A stretch of DNA of 64,000 nucleotides from Rostrohypoxylon terebratum (Eukaryota > Ascomycota > Sordariomycetes > Xylariales > Hypoxylaceae). Position 1 is the stretch's first letter. Each line of letters opens with the position of its first letter. This document shows, piece after piece, positions 11,868 to 25,000 of this stretch. The translations under genes and the position numbers were made by a program. Below the pieces are notes generated by a model. That model did no database searches. It was not told the origin of the DNA and saw only the letters and a list, made by a program, of their open reading frames with translations. The stretch is taken from positions 186,001 through 250,000 of the forward strand of contig MU385872.1 of NCBI GenBank assembly GCA_022497145.1. Reading direction: 5' to 3'.

Positions 11868-14800
11868 TAGGTACTATGGAGGTACCTTATTTTAGGGACA
11901 TCAATGGAATTTAGGTAGGTGCTGCTGCATACAAATGTAACTTGGAACAGATGTAAAGTTCAATTAGTTGTTAAAATTCCATTCTTCTCAATTAATAACA
12001 AACGCCAATCCCATCTTTTTTCTCACTCAGGCCGATCGACGAGAACATATGCAAACAGTTTGGTATTTATTCGCGTCGATATCGGAGGGGTTTCGAGGCG
12101 TTCAACCGACTTCGCAGCACGAAGCATATCTTGCATATTGCCTTGTTTGTATACGTGGTTTCTTAGGATTGAACCGATGATCTTTATTCAGTAGCGGCAC
12201 TGGGCGATCGGTATAAACAATCGCGCTACGTTTTATCGAGCCGTATGAAGACATTATTATGTATTACAGGTGCACTGAAATAGTATTAGGGCTTCCTACG
12301 CTGTCTTTACATACCAACTACTAGGTAGGTACTAGGTAGGTAGTAGCTCTTGGACCCTTATTTTGCGATTCTCGGTTTTTCTTATACCGGGAGCTGTCAG
12401 GACGCGAACATCAAAGCGACGATTCAACTATCTGCTGGATAATGATGTCTTCGTATCCCGCAATGCATTGGACGTGTTATGAGCTGACCACCCAGCGCGA
12501 TCTCGGAGCAGGACCATTTCGCTATGGCCTTTTTGCATACGATAACAGGGTCCAAAACTCGCGCAACCCACCCAGCTACTCCGGCTACCCACGTGTAGTA
12601 ACGGTCTTCCTAGCTGAAGGGGGGGAAGCTAGCCTATCACCAAATGATATACCAGAGCTGGGGATATTACTATGTAATGCGACGCACATCGCGGCATCGC
12701 ATCGCGGGGTTTACCTCGAGCTTAGTAACTAAATCGAGAAGCTCCCCCTCCGATTCCTCATCCTTTTCAACGCATATTTTATTACTCGTGGAAGGTTTGA
12801 TCTGGCAAGAATTCGAGCTGAAAAGAGGCTTCAGTAAGTAATAGGTATTAATGCGCACTTTGCAGCGGCGTAGCTCTCTTATCATATCTTACGCTATCGC
12901 TTTGGACCCCTCCTGACCTCGAGCATGTCTCAAACCGGAATGGTCGGCCCCAACCCCCACGGAGATTAGTCGTCAGAAGATGAGAAGCTTGCCTGCCATC
13001 ATCGTTTCCAAAAGCGTGCTTGGATACGGACACAATCCCGGAACAAACCGAGCCGTGTCGACTTGTGCCGTGATCATCGATGAAGGTATCGAGGCATCTT
13101 GTGGACATCAATGCGGCGTACTACCTACTATATACCTAGTGTTGTTTAAGGGAGCCTGGCACTAGTAGAGACAACTCATTTTAACAAGTCAGTCTATCAG
13201 CACCAACATATAACCTAGTATATCAGATGTACGTCCGTACGGCCAAAAGATTAGCGATCAGGCATCCGGATAAGGTAGCCGTGCCATGTCGTTGGAAAGG
13301 AAGGGATACCTAGTAGGCATATATGTATTATGTACAGATGTATAGTATGTCTCCCCAAACCCATCGTTATCAAGGAGGCTTTCATTTCGCATTGATGTAG
13401 CTAGTATGGCTTCAATGCGGAGAGCCGAACACGCTTCTTGATTGGCTCGCATACTTGTCTTGGTGATGATGCTACGTATCTTCAGATCTCAAAGCAGGGG
13501 ACTGCTGCAGGTACGTACGTCTCGTGTCGGGGAAAAGTTTCAACTCGGTCCGGTTCCTAGGGTCTGGAGTCTGGACCTATTGACGCCACACTCCGGGGCC
13601 CCCAGAAAGTTCAGCTCTCTCGGAAACATGGAACGGCATTCCTATCTCTTGAGTTACCCTCGGGCGAGGTTTTAATGGGATGAACGCGCCTAGATCTCCT
13701 CTCAAGCGCGCAAAGCCAAAGGTGCCGCAAGGCTATTGCAGCATCTTCTACGGTTATGAATAGACCCGTAATGTCCGAAGGGTTTATAGCGCATTTTTAT
13801 GGCGAAGAAAAATCCCATCTGCTGGCCATTACGAGTCTAGGGACTCATCTCGGCTCAATGGCAAGCGGAGCAAGCCGGGCACTTTTTACCTACTCCCTAG
13901 GGACTTCGGACAAGCTCGGAGGCACCGAAATGTGTACCATCTAAAAAACCGGGGAACGATTCACCCGCGAGCAATCCAGGTTCAAGATCAGAAAAGATGG
14001 GTCTAAGGAGTGAACCCCCCACTGAGTCCACTGAGTAACCCTGACGCTTTCGCCCACTGCCGTTGCGGCTGTAATTATTCCGCGACTCTGTTTCTGGTGA
14101 ATGCTCGACCATACCTGCTACTAATATGGAGGTGCATACAGCATATGCCATACATATCAGTACCATACCCTTGTGTACATACCATACCTTAATAGCGACA
14201 AGCGTTATCTGGCAGTCTGGTTGTCAATACCAATCTGTCGATGTGGAGATGGTGAGCTCATATTCGTTGTGAAGCAGGGTCATATCCGTCTTGTCTCCTC
14301 CTCTCCTGAATATCAAGGATCAGGATCTTGGCTGATCTATTGATAGGAATTTGTGGGCGTCATGGGATGGATGCCAATGGATCTTGTTCGGTATTTCGGC
14401 TTACTTAATCTGTTTTGCGTTGAGGCACAGTGCGTTCGTTGTTCCTTGGATGCAACCTACCCTCGTAGGCGACTCGCGGCTCGTACGTACATAGGGGTAG
14501 AGGCATTTCGACGATTTTGATAGACCAGCCTCTCTCTCGCTACGCGTGCGACGTAGTAGCTAAGGTCCGACTCGAACATCAGAGGATGGCCCGATTGAGA
14601 GGAAGCTCGTTCGGTCGTTGATTAATTTTTGCCTCGCCAAGAACGTCGCTGGACCCTTTGTGCGTTCGTTGACCTTCACTTTATTTATTTTTTCTAGAAT
14701 CGGTTCTGGAATCTTTAACAAATTGAACTGCGGAGAGAGCTTTTTCTGCGATTTTGCGGAGAAGTGCAACTCTCCGTGATATATACTTGATAGATACCGA

Positions 14801-17800
14801 GCGAGTTTCGTCAATTGGTCGAAAGAATCGGAAGATCGACTTGCCACAACGTAGACAGTTAGCAGAGTCTAGGACAGGTTTGTTTCGCACGAATGGTGGT
14901 GATAGATGTCTCCTGAGTTCCAGTACGTAAGTAGCCCGCACCGGATAGTCGATCATACTATGCAGTACTTATTGTGATAGTTCCCATTGTACATAATTAT
15001 CACATGAGCCGATATAGTAGGTCGGAGAATATTATTCTACTAGTATCCATGTAGTGAAGGGATTGTCATAGATCCCACAGGTTATCTTGCATTGAACGGT
15101 TAGATAGAGCGCTTTTAGTTTCATTTTTTTCAAATACTGAAAAAGTGGCCTCTACTCCTTGTAACATCCTACTAGTCAGCTAGAGCCTAGTAGTATGGCT
15201 TACTTACTATTATATGTACTAAGTCCCTGTCTACAATATACCTAAGTAATTAAAGTAAATACTTACCTATATTAAAGACTGCTATGTTGGTAACAGATAC
15301 AGTATATTAACTGCTGATAGTGACGGCTGCCCCAGATTTCAAAAGGACTTGGCAATAATAATAATAACAACCTGGAAGGTTCGTTTGCGCCATCACGACG
15401 GTCAAAGAGGTGCTTGTTCGGTATGCCTGATCAGGGAAATGAAGGCATCGTCTAAATCCTGGTAAGCCGTTAAACCTAATGGGGTATCATCTTGACTTTA
15501 TCTGTGGAACTCAGACCCCGGATCAGTGGAAGTTTAAGTGTTATCTTTGTGGGGAAGTTTTATGTAGCGGACCACCGCGATATTGATTGTACAGTGTGTG
15601 GATTTTATTCTTTTTTATCACCTCATTAATTGTTGCATAGTACGATGGGAAAAGTTATGCGCTTATTAAAACTTGGTTGTCTTGTACGTGGCCTTTCGTA
15701 TCCTTACTGCTCATCTCAAACGTCCCGCAATCCGGGGCCGAGTGCTTATTAGCAGTTATTAGTGCCAAATCACCAAATCACTTGAGAATTGAGGCTGTAT
15801 TTTCAAGGATAGGGGATGCTGCCATTGGCTTCGAGGCTACTCCCGCCCTTCCCCGGACTCATTACCCCTTAAGTATACGCAGCAGTATTCATTATGTTCA
15901 CGTATACTACACGTACTATCGATGGGGGATATAAGGTATCTAACTTCAATGTTGTTGGTAACACTTGACCCCATAGTATTACTTTTTGTCTACTATCCAT
16001 CTGTTAGTGCGATGATCTCTTTAGGGACGGTGTTAAACGTGAAGGCTCATCAGCAAGCCAACCGCTGAAAACAGGTAGAAAAGAAAATTGGTCAAAGTGA
16101 CATATTATTCAATGAAAACCCAACACAAGTCTGCCCAAGACGCAAGGACTAAATACCGTTAGGTACATATATTCATACTATTCCCAGGTTTTCGCTGACA
16201 AGGCAGCCAATGGGTCTTGTTGTGTAGGCAAATTTGTGTGTGAATTTTTATGCCTCGCCTATTACTGCGTACTTCTCTGCCCCGTCTGACGTAGGATCGA
16301 CTCATAAGTTGCTCAAGCCTTGTCGGACCCCCCACGTTCTGAAGAAAAGCTTGGCGTCAACGGGGTTATTCGGTAAACTAGTAAGGGGACTCGAGCATTA
16401 TTACATCAACATTAATAGCTCCTGACTGAGGAATGCTGTAGAAGAAAACGTGTTGCCTTCGTGATCTGTCTCATAATACACACAATAGCCTTCACCGAGG
16501 TTAGAAAGAATTCTCAGGCTCACGTCGACACGGATCTCGGTTATCACCAGCACGTGTGAGGCGCCCCGCGAGGCCTGTGAGGCCTTATCATTTACCCTTT
16601 CACAAACATGTGTCAAACGTGGACCCAGTGCCCGGTAGTGACCAAGCCAGGTTAATAATTCCATCAACTTGAGCCACGCCATTCAGGTACTCAATTCGTC
16701 TTGGTCCATGGAATATTGGTCTCATACATAAGATGAGGGCGTAGCCGATAAGAAGCCATGTTAACCTAGGGTAGCGAGTATTTGGAACAAGGCAAGGCTA
16801 CCTTGGACCACAGTGTCGTATGGAATGCACCTTGCCTAGCACGAATCTCTCATAAGATATGCGTCAGTCGATAGTGCCAGGCTAGAGAGATAACCTGTGG
16901 GGAGAGCCCCCAAGAACGTGATAGGCTCTGCTATCCAGACTGAACCGTAGCGACATACCTTACCCCAGGTTTAAGACGAGCTAAGAAACCCAGAGAAGAG
17001 AGACGCGCGGGGACCAAAGCCCGAGGTGATGTATTTGTATTAATTCTAGATCATTTCGTTTGAATATGAGAAAACGACGTTGTGCTATTGTAATCAAGCC
17101 TTGACTACCTAGCCAACTAGCCAGGTTGCACTCAGGGGCTGAGCTGAGCTGAGCTTGTTTCCTGTGATAGTTCAGTATTATAGGTAATATATCCCTTTCT
17201 TATGTCAGCATCGCTTTCCGTTCGCAATTCTAGTGTGCTCCATGGTCCACTTATCGGACTCCATCCGTCCCATCGTCTTTGTACAATTTAGTGTAGTGCC
17301 GAGTCGACGATGGCGAAGATGGTCCTTATCTTCTCCGTGCTAAAAAAGTCGGGTAGGCTGGATAGGTTTTGAATGTGGCCGAGCTCGGCCCCACGTTCTC
17401 CATATCTTTTCCCATCGTGGGCCTTCACAATTTTTTTTTCTTTTAGAGCTTCGGACGAGGCATCGTTATAAGTGGCTTTCTCTTTTTTTTAAAAAAAGAC
17501 AAACGGCAAAGCAAAATAGGTTAGACGATTTACCCAATGACGCAGGTCTTTACTCGACCCCGTAAACCACTAACTAGTAGGTAGAAATTTTCTATTTGCC
17601 TGTCAGGCAATGGTTCGAACCGAGGCAGTATCCGCGACGGGGAGTACATCGTCAAATCAACTAAGCGTTCCCTACAGCCGCTTTGTTATCCCCACACATC
17701 TCGGTCGTACTATGCCGCTACCCAGACCATTTTCAGGTGGATGACTTACATGAGGCTAGTAAGATGAGAATGAATAGTATGAGCTTGGTACGATGGTCTA

Positions 17801-17833
17801 CTGATCCATTGCTGATCCATTGCTGATCCATTC
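17801..17833. repeat. Three tandem copies of an 11-base unit
   Basis: The unit CTGATCCATTG is repeated twice exactly and a third time with one end change. Confidence 0.85.
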
Positions 17834-19108
17834 AGATGGGTTTTTTGCTTGCGGCACATGCGCTTATATTAAGTAACCCGAATGATGCAAACTGTCGTCT
17901 TTCTGTCGAGATTTTTTTTTTTAGGTGTTCCCGAAGGTTGATCGGATACTACAATAATAAAGGAGCTAACAAAGAAAGTCGAGGAGGGGGCAACTTGGCG
18001 ATAGAGAGAAAATGAGGAAATATTAGATAGAAGTACGCAGGACTGCTAGGCAATCATCTGAACCTAGGACCTAGGTAGTCAGTCCACGATGATATACACC
18101 GCTGAAAGTAGAATAGTGAACAAAGGAAACAAGAACATGTGTTGTGTTCAGTGAGGTCTATTCGTGGCTGATTGTTCCCCTTGTTAATCCCACCCCCATC
18201 CAGCCCTAGTCTGAACTGTGGGCTTTCCAGGCTTATTTCCCTCGTCCTGTCCTCTTTTTTTTTCCCTCTCCTCGCCCCTACATAGCAGGTAAGTGAGTAG
18301 GCACGGCAGTGTAGGGTATGCTAGGAGGGCATGTACATATCATTGTACAATCGAGGCCAGGTCTCAATATAGCTGGAGTGCTATTAAGCACATGTCCACC
18401 TCATAATCCCCTGACCTCGACACGCGCAATAATCCCACACACCACCTCGTTTCTGCGTACACCCCGTATTCTGAAGAACGCAGCTGTGCAGTGTGCAGTA
18501 GCGAGAAGAAAGTTGAGATAGCCTAAGATTAGAGTACCTTTCTGCAGGTTGATCTAGACCGCTATGGTGCTAGGGAATGATGATTTTCCAGATCGGATTA
18601 TTCGAGCAATCGGGTCGACGACTGACTCTTTGTTACCTCGACTATGTGCGGTATTATGTAGAATGTAGAAGGTAAAATAATAATAATAGTGGAATATTGC
18701 AATTGTGAATTCTAACTACTAGGTAATAGTAAGTAGTATAAACTATGTGCTCTTACCCATCAGGTCAGAGTTCCAGGCGTCCTTGCGCAAATCTTTTACA
18801 GTGAATTAAGCAGGTACCTATGTAAGTAGCTCAGTACATAGGTTCAGCGGCCTCCACGTTTCTTTCCCCCCTTCCCCTTCCCCCTTCCCCAATTCTAAGC
18901 TGTACACACGTACCCGAGTACCTTTGTACTTCTGGATCAGGGATCCCCCCTTCAAGGTCTTGCCTTGCCCAACCAACCAAAAATTGGTCCAACCAAAGGA
19001 CGCATGTGCGCCTCCTTCAGAACGGGTCTTCAGGGTTCCAACTCCCCCAGGCCATTTTCGTCCGTCTACTGGATCCCCCCACACGAGGAGATTCTTGTAA
19101 GGCAGGGT

Positions 19109-19117
19109 CCCCGGGGG
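19109..19117. promoter_or_regulatory. Candidate Cre1/CreA site upstream of creA
   Basis: The stretch CCCCGGGGG contains the CreA consensus SYGGRG on both strands (CCGGGG at 19111-19116). CreA autoregulation is reported in several fungi. The site lies about 540 bases before the start codon, so its use is inference. Confidence 0.35.
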
Positions 19118-19218
19118 CAGTTGTAGAGTTGTAGGCCATTGGAACATGAAAATGTTACAAGTCTTTAGGTACCTAACCTTTGCGCACATTGCACTGTACG
19201 ATGCCGTACTGTACCTAA

Positions 19219-19653
19219 CAACCTAAGAAACTAGGGAACCCTTCGTCACTTGTAGCACGTTTTGGCACTTTCCAATCCCAACTTAACTTTTCCGACCCGC
19301 CCGCTCTTACTGAACCTGGAGTTCATTTAAAATCATACCAGTGCCCCCATCCCCCCAAAACGGCTTTCCTTTCGAAATTCTTACCCGCACTATCACACAT
19401 ACCACCATTTCCCAGCTTTCGACTTAAAAAAAAAGTTGTACGGCTACGAAACAACTATAACACAACAACAACATTTAATAAACAACGTGGAAATACCAAG
19501 GAAAAAAGAAAGAGAAAGGGAAACGCAAATAATAATCTCGACGACCTTTTTTTCACTATCGCAACGGCCGGTTATCCGTTACCCTGCCGTTATTTCCCCA
19601 AGAAATTGTTCTAGCGAGGAAAAGGCGGTGCCCATTTGGCTGGCGACGATCAC
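19219..19653 (+). promoter_or_regulatory. ATG-free leader of creA
   Basis: Reading from 19219 to the creA start I find no ATG. A five-codon upstream frame (ATG at 19201, stop at 19216-19218) ends just before it. The leader is rich in AAC/AAT repeats and pyrimidine runs, typical of a long fungal 5' untranslated region. No transcription start can be placed from sequence alone. Confidence 0.45.
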
Positions 19654-20898
19654 ATGCAACGCTCACAGTCAGCGGTGGATTTTTCCAACCTGCTGAATCC
19701 TGAGCCTGCCACAACAACTAGCAACGACGCCAACTCGAACGGAGACGTCGATATGGCTACTGTCACTGTCATCCGGCCGAACGGCCCTCTTCCCGGCGGT
19801 CAACCCGCCGAAAATACCAATGAACTACCGCGGCCCTACAAGTGCCCTCTCTGTGATAAAGCCTTCCACCGTCTAGAACACCAGACGAGGCACATCAGAA
19901 CTCACACTGGTGAAAAGCCACATGCCTGCCAATTCCCCGGATGCAGCAAAAAATTCTCCCGCTCAGATGAGCTCACTCGTCATTCAAGAATCCACAACAA
20001 CCCGAACTCGAGGAGGGGAAACAAGGCTGGCCAGGCTACGCATCATGGATTGGGTCACGCACTAACGCCGGACTCGATGATGCCTCCTCCTTCTAACCCG
20101 AGGTCAATTAAATCGGCCCCTAACTCTACGCTTGTCTCGCCGAACGTTTCACCACCTCACTCATATTCTCAATACGCTATTCCGCATCCAGGACCTCTAC
20201 ACCACTTTGGCCGAAATATGAATGGCAACAGCCCGCATCCAGGCCACAGCATGGATGTCGGCATTTTGGCCAACGTCTCGAACCAGCTTGAGCGTGAGAA
20301 CATGGGAGCTCATCACCATCAAGCCAGACCTCACCCTTACTACTCCAACAGCCTCCATAGCTCGCGAGGTCATCTCCCCTCTCTATCTGCCTACCATATG
20401 ACGAGAACACACTCAGATGAGCACGATGATCATTACTCTCACGCTCTCCGCCATGTTAAGAGATCGAGACCTAACTCGCCTAACTCTACTGCGCCATCAT
20501 CTCCAACTTTCTCTCATGATTCTTTGTCCCCTACACCGGATCACACGCCACTCGCAACACCTGCCCATTCCCCGCGTCTTCGGCCGTACGCCGGTATCGA
20601 GCTCCCGACTCTACGGAATCTTACGCTAGGCCACACACCCGCACTTGCCCCGATGGAACCGCATCTCGAAGGCGTGACTTACCCACCACCCACGCAAACA
20701 CCTACTGCCGGCCCTCGGCCTAGCGGCTTATCTCTTACGGATATTATCAGCCGCCCAGACAGCAGTAGGAAACTACCTGTTCCCCAGGTGCCGAAGGTCG
20801 CAGTCCACGACCTCCTGTCCAATGACGGCTACAACACAAGCGGCCGAAGTTCAGCGAGTGGTAGTCTAGCGGGTGGCGACCTAATGGATAGGATGTAG
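19654..20898 (+). CDS. creA: Carbon catabolite repressor CreA/Cre1, two-finger C2H2 transcription factor
   Basis: CreA represses genes for use of less favoured carbon sources when glucose is present, binding SYGGRG in promoters. It is a single exon of 414 residues. The start at 19654 gives MQRSQSAVDFSNLLNP, the family N-terminus; the open frame runs 18 bases further upstream only through a TTG. Two C2H2 fingers span about Cys64-His84 and Cys92-His114, joined by the HTGEKPHAC linker. Downstream lie a basic stretch, a Ser/Pro-rich region with HSDEHDDH (an acidic Ser site like the phosphorylated segment of Trichoderma Cre1) and the conserved RPNSPNSTAPSSPTFSHDSL block. The repression-associated C-terminus contains LPVPQVPKVAVHDLLS. 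The absence of introns and the length fit the family. It sits between two unusually large gene-free stretches. Confidence 0.97.
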   Translation: MQRSQSAVDFSNLLNPEPATTTSNDANSNGDVDMATVTVIRPNGPLPGGQPAENTNELPRPYKCPLCDKAFHRLEHQTRHIRTHTGEKPHACQFPGCSKKFSRSDELTRHSRIHNNPNSRRGNKAGQATHHGLGHALTPDSMMPPPSNPRSIKSAPNSTLVSPNVSPPHSYSQYAIPHPGPLHHFGRNMNGNSPHPGHSMDVGILANVSNQLERENMGAHHHQARPHPYYSNSLHSSRGHLPSLSAYHMTRTHSDEHDDHYSHALRHVKRSRPNSPNSTAPSSPTFSHDSLSPTPDHTPLATPAHSPRLRPYAGIELPTLRNLTLGHTPALAPMEPHLEGVTYPPPTQTPTAGPRPSGLSLTDIISRPDSSRKLPVPQVPKVAVHDLLSNDGYNTSGRSSASGSLAGGDLMDRM

Positions 20899-21987
20899 GC
20901 TCGATGGTTGACATATTCACTGCGACATGAATAACGACATTAATTATAGAGGATTACATAGACAAGAGGTGGCGTTCCATTGGCGAAATTTTTCGTGAGC
21001 TGCAGCTACTATACAGCTTGTTTAATAAGGCTACCTGTGGTTGTACCCAAGCAATCACACTACGAAAGGATGGGCGGTTTATTTGGGCTTGCCGTGTTAT
21101 TTGGCAGATTTATGAATCTATAGACTTGAGACCCTCATCGGCGGCTAGATTTGTGTTTATAAGTTGTTTTTAGGAGTGAACTTTCTCTCTACTCTGGGTT
21201 TCCTTTAACCGAGCAGAATGACCGGGAAAAGATCGATGAGAACAAGAATACCGGTTTCTATCTTACGTTTATTATCATATTCATCTCATGTTTCACTCAC
21301 AGCGTTGGCATATCGGGGTTGGGTTTGTTCTTTATAGACGATGGAATCGGCGAGTACAGCGGGATGCGGGTCTGAGCATTGTGAAGCTTGGCCGGATCGG
21401 CAGTCAAAAAACTTGGGCGGCAAGCTATTCTACTTCCTCTCTTCTCAACTTCAAATGCCTATAAAGGGGGCTCTAATGAAAGGTCCATTTGAATGCGCGC
21501 GTTTCAGCTCAATATCGGTCAATATCTCTGTACAGGCTTGGCAGTACTCTGGTCAAAAAAAGACAGGCGGCATGTTCACAGCTATTGGTAGTCGATAATG
21601 GTAAATGACATAAAGCATGGGCAAATGAAATTTGGTCTAGATCTCCGAACCCCTCAAGAAACAAGTCATCCACACCAGTTAGCTTAAGGTTGCTTAGAAG
21701 CCCTCTTTTTTTTCTCTCCTTCAAACGTGATATGCTTATCGTGACAAATCTCTAAGTCGTCGGGTTCAGAAGATCCCCCGTGTTGCCTCAACCGGCATGT
21801 CCCAACCCCAGATTATGGGGGGAAAAAACCCCAAAGTATCGGCGTCCTTGACGCCACAAACCTAAAAAACGAACGCTTAGGTCTCGGATGTTCTCGAGAG
21901 ACGCTATGACCCAACCTTACCTACGGAGAAGCTGGAGAAGAACCATGGCATTGTTACACAAGCAGGACTTCATTACAACTATGTATC

Positions 21988-22028
21988 TTATTTTATTTTA
22001 TTTTATTTTTTATTTTTTTTATTTTTTT
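21988..22028. repeat. TTTTA-type low-complexity tract
   Basis: Repeated TTTTA units grade into T runs over about 40 bases. Confidence 0.85.
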
Positions 22029-25000
22029 GGCTTTCCTTGAAAGACGCCTGGTGACTAGGTGATTGATAGACGTTCCCCCCCACTGCCGCTCATCCTATCA
22101 TAATATCGCGGATTACTACGCGCAGCACGAGTCGTTCCTTTGTATACCTATACATATACCTATACAATCGTCGTTAGAACACCCCGCATATCCCGAATGC
22201 GAATAAGGGTGTGTACCTGAACGGGGTTACGGGGATTGGGAAGTATACCTACCTAGTATAGAGAAATTAAGGGAGAGACGGCGAAAGGAATCCGGTTCAG
22301 AGCAGGCTACCTTGAGCCTTGCCAAGGTTCTTTCTCCAGATCTCTTACATGGATTATGGCTTAGCGATAGGGCGGGATGGATATTATGTAAAGTCTCCTT
22401 GACGAGGGCCTCATACATGTAATCGTAGTAATATTTTCGATATGGGAAAGGGCGCTTGCATACGATAGATCACACACCGACAAGCGAGCATCATGAAGAA
22501 AATTTTTAACCTGTCGACGTCGACTTTTCATTCTCACCGCCTACCCTTACCGAAGGACGATAGGCAGAGGAGAGACACGCCCATGAAAGGTAAATGTATA
22601 ATGGTACATGAGTAATGACAACATTGAATAAAAAAGCCGCCCCCACAAAAACCCGGATGGTCTTATCCCCTTGCTTTCCGCCCCTTCTCTCTCCTATTCG
22701 CAAAGGATGGGGTAGGTAACCATGGGGTTTGGTGCCTTGGAGGACGGGAATGACAGGCAGGAAGCACGGCGGCAGTGCGTCAGCCATCAGCCCTGCGAGG
22801 AAGGGAAGCCAAGGGGGAAGAACCTTGGAAGGAAAGAGAGAAGAAATTGATTACCGGACGTCCCCGAACGGCTGTCGTCCAATCCTGGGGTTGCGCTGAA
22901 GAAGCGGTGGGCAGAGGAGACACCATCTCCTTATGCAACCTGCCAACGGTAGATGCGCGAAGCCCCAATAGCCCCAATGATAGTGACGGTTACGACGGAG
23001 ACGACGGGGTCTCATAATGTAAGCAATGTAGCAGTAGTATACCTAGCCAGTATTTACCTGCTGTGGTCCTACTTACCTGGCTAGCCTTCTCTCTTATGTA
23101 CCTGTCTGGCTTATTTACACTACATTCCTAATGACTTGGCTAGTCATCTTGGCTGGTTACTTGGCTGCTTGGTAGGTAGGTACTAGGTAGGCAGGCTGAT
23201 AGGTGGTGGGTTTAGGGGTGAGTAGCTCATACGCCGTACCTAGCAGAGGGCCACTTGCGTATTGTCCTACTCAGCCTCGATCCTGAGGCGACCTGAAAGG
23301 GCAAGATAATTCTACCGTCCGCTGACGTGATACATTTCCAAATCCCGCCGTGCGGTAAGGTAGGACTCCGTCCTCTCCGTCTTACATGTTGCGCGTGTAC
23401 CTAACTCTTCGGTGCTAAAGTCGTAACGCGCTGTTGGTACGGCTGAATGCAAGTTGGGAGTACCTGATGATCGTGAGGTAATAAGAAAACCCATTTCTCG
23501 AGCTAGGCGCTAGGCGTTATCTTAGCATTGCCTGTAACAGGCGAATAGGTATTGAAACCATGACGTTAGAATATAATATCCATATAAATATTGTTGAGGA
23601 GCTTAATTGCAAAGGTATCCATAGCATATTAGTGCTATCTATTATAAAATAGTTGGAGGTAATACCTAGTAGGTAAGTAAAATAGACTAAACTAATAGAT
23701 TGACATGTGAACTACAGGAGATTATGAATTCATTGACATGTCACTACTGCCACCACGGGTCGCCGCTGTACGGGAAAGAGCAGTCGAGAACAAAGACAAT
23801 CATGAGCATTGAGCATGAGCACTGACTTTTCGAACCTAAACCCCAGACTTTTGTTTCATTACGCGTACAGGGAGTTTGAATCTTGCGGGGGCTCCAGATT
23901 TGCCATATTTGTCATTGGAAAGAACTGGAGACTTGAAACTTTATCGCTACGTGCATACGTACCTTCCAGGTACTAGGCACTGTGCTTTTTTAGCCTTTCA
24001 CTGCTTTGCCTTGCTTTGCTGTGCTTATCTTAGCCCTAGGTAAAAACCTAAACTTAGAAACAACTTTAATCCTGTTGGTTCAAATGGTTCAATAATTCTT
24101 TTCTGATTTCTGACAACTTGAACCGTCAACAAACCAAATTCTTCTACTGCGGAATTATGCACAGATTCCGAAACCTCGCTCGTTTGCGAAGACCTTCGGA
24201 GTCCAATAGAATCCCATGTCTCCTCCGGACTTGTCAAGGGAGCAAGATTATTATTAATGATTGGATCCTCTCCGGGCGCATAGTAAGATGTTGCCAACTT
24301 CATGGAAACCAATTCGATCACGAGAAGGGATTCCTTTCCCTTTTTAATATCGCTTCGTGTTTGCCTTCCCAAAGTAACGCTCCTATCGAGAGCTAATTTG
24401 CGGGCACTAGTTATTAACAAGGCCTTTTTTCCTCTTTGGCCCCTCCGAGGGAATCCCTCCATGCAGGCACGGGCGATTACAGGACTCGGGGTTCGATACG
24501 TGCGAAGGATGGGATCCAATCTGCAGGCCGCACATCGCACAAGAACCGGTCGCCTACCCAGTGCCCTGAAGCAAAATTCCGCAAGCAGGTTTCTAAACAA
24601 CAATGGAACACTAGGCGGTCGCCGATCAGCTGATCTGCGGCGTTATCATTGCCTGATGATGGTGAGAACCACTTCTACGCTAAACCGCTAAAACTTGAAG
24701 CCCCATTAAAACCGGTCGCCGCCGAGTCTTCTGTCAACTTCTATTCTTTTTAATACATGCCCGTCCGAATACCTAAGATCGGAGAATCAACGGGTGTCGC
24801 GGAAACATGTGAAAACGCGAAACGCGAATCGGATCGAATATGATCGACCGGCCGCGTTCCCCGTACCTGCCCACGCTTTCCGAGGGGTCGGAGGGGTTCA
24901 AACCGAATTAGGAAGTGTACTGAAGTGTACAAACCCTTACCTACCCAGCCGTTATTCGTTGTTAAGTCAGTGGGCTAGGTTGCGCAAGAGCACAACTTCT

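Larger units (their letters stand above)
11470..19653. other. Long intergenic region upstream of creA
   Basis: About 8.2 kb without a supported gene. I see many short frames, none with recognisable domains. The minus-strand frame at 14560-14847 has protein-like composition (Lys/Leu/Ser-rich) but starts with GTG and lacks a matching upstream exon. The word CTAGGTAGGTAC and relatives recur (11855-11877, 12310-12345, 18063-18078). The last 450 bases form the creA leader. Confidence 0.5.

Noticed and set aside
12155..12240. Minus-strand sequence resembling a tRNA T-arm (GGTTCAATC) and D-arm
   Set aside because: T-stem has two mismatches and the acceptor ends do not pair; no consistent cloverleaf could be drawn.
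24025..24603. 192-codon minus-strand frame
   Set aside because: Opens with TTG; the first ATG leaves about 145 codons without recognisable features.
24624..24635. Perfect 12-base palindrome GATCAGCTGATC
   Set aside because: Single occurrence in an intergenic region without further structure; may be chance.
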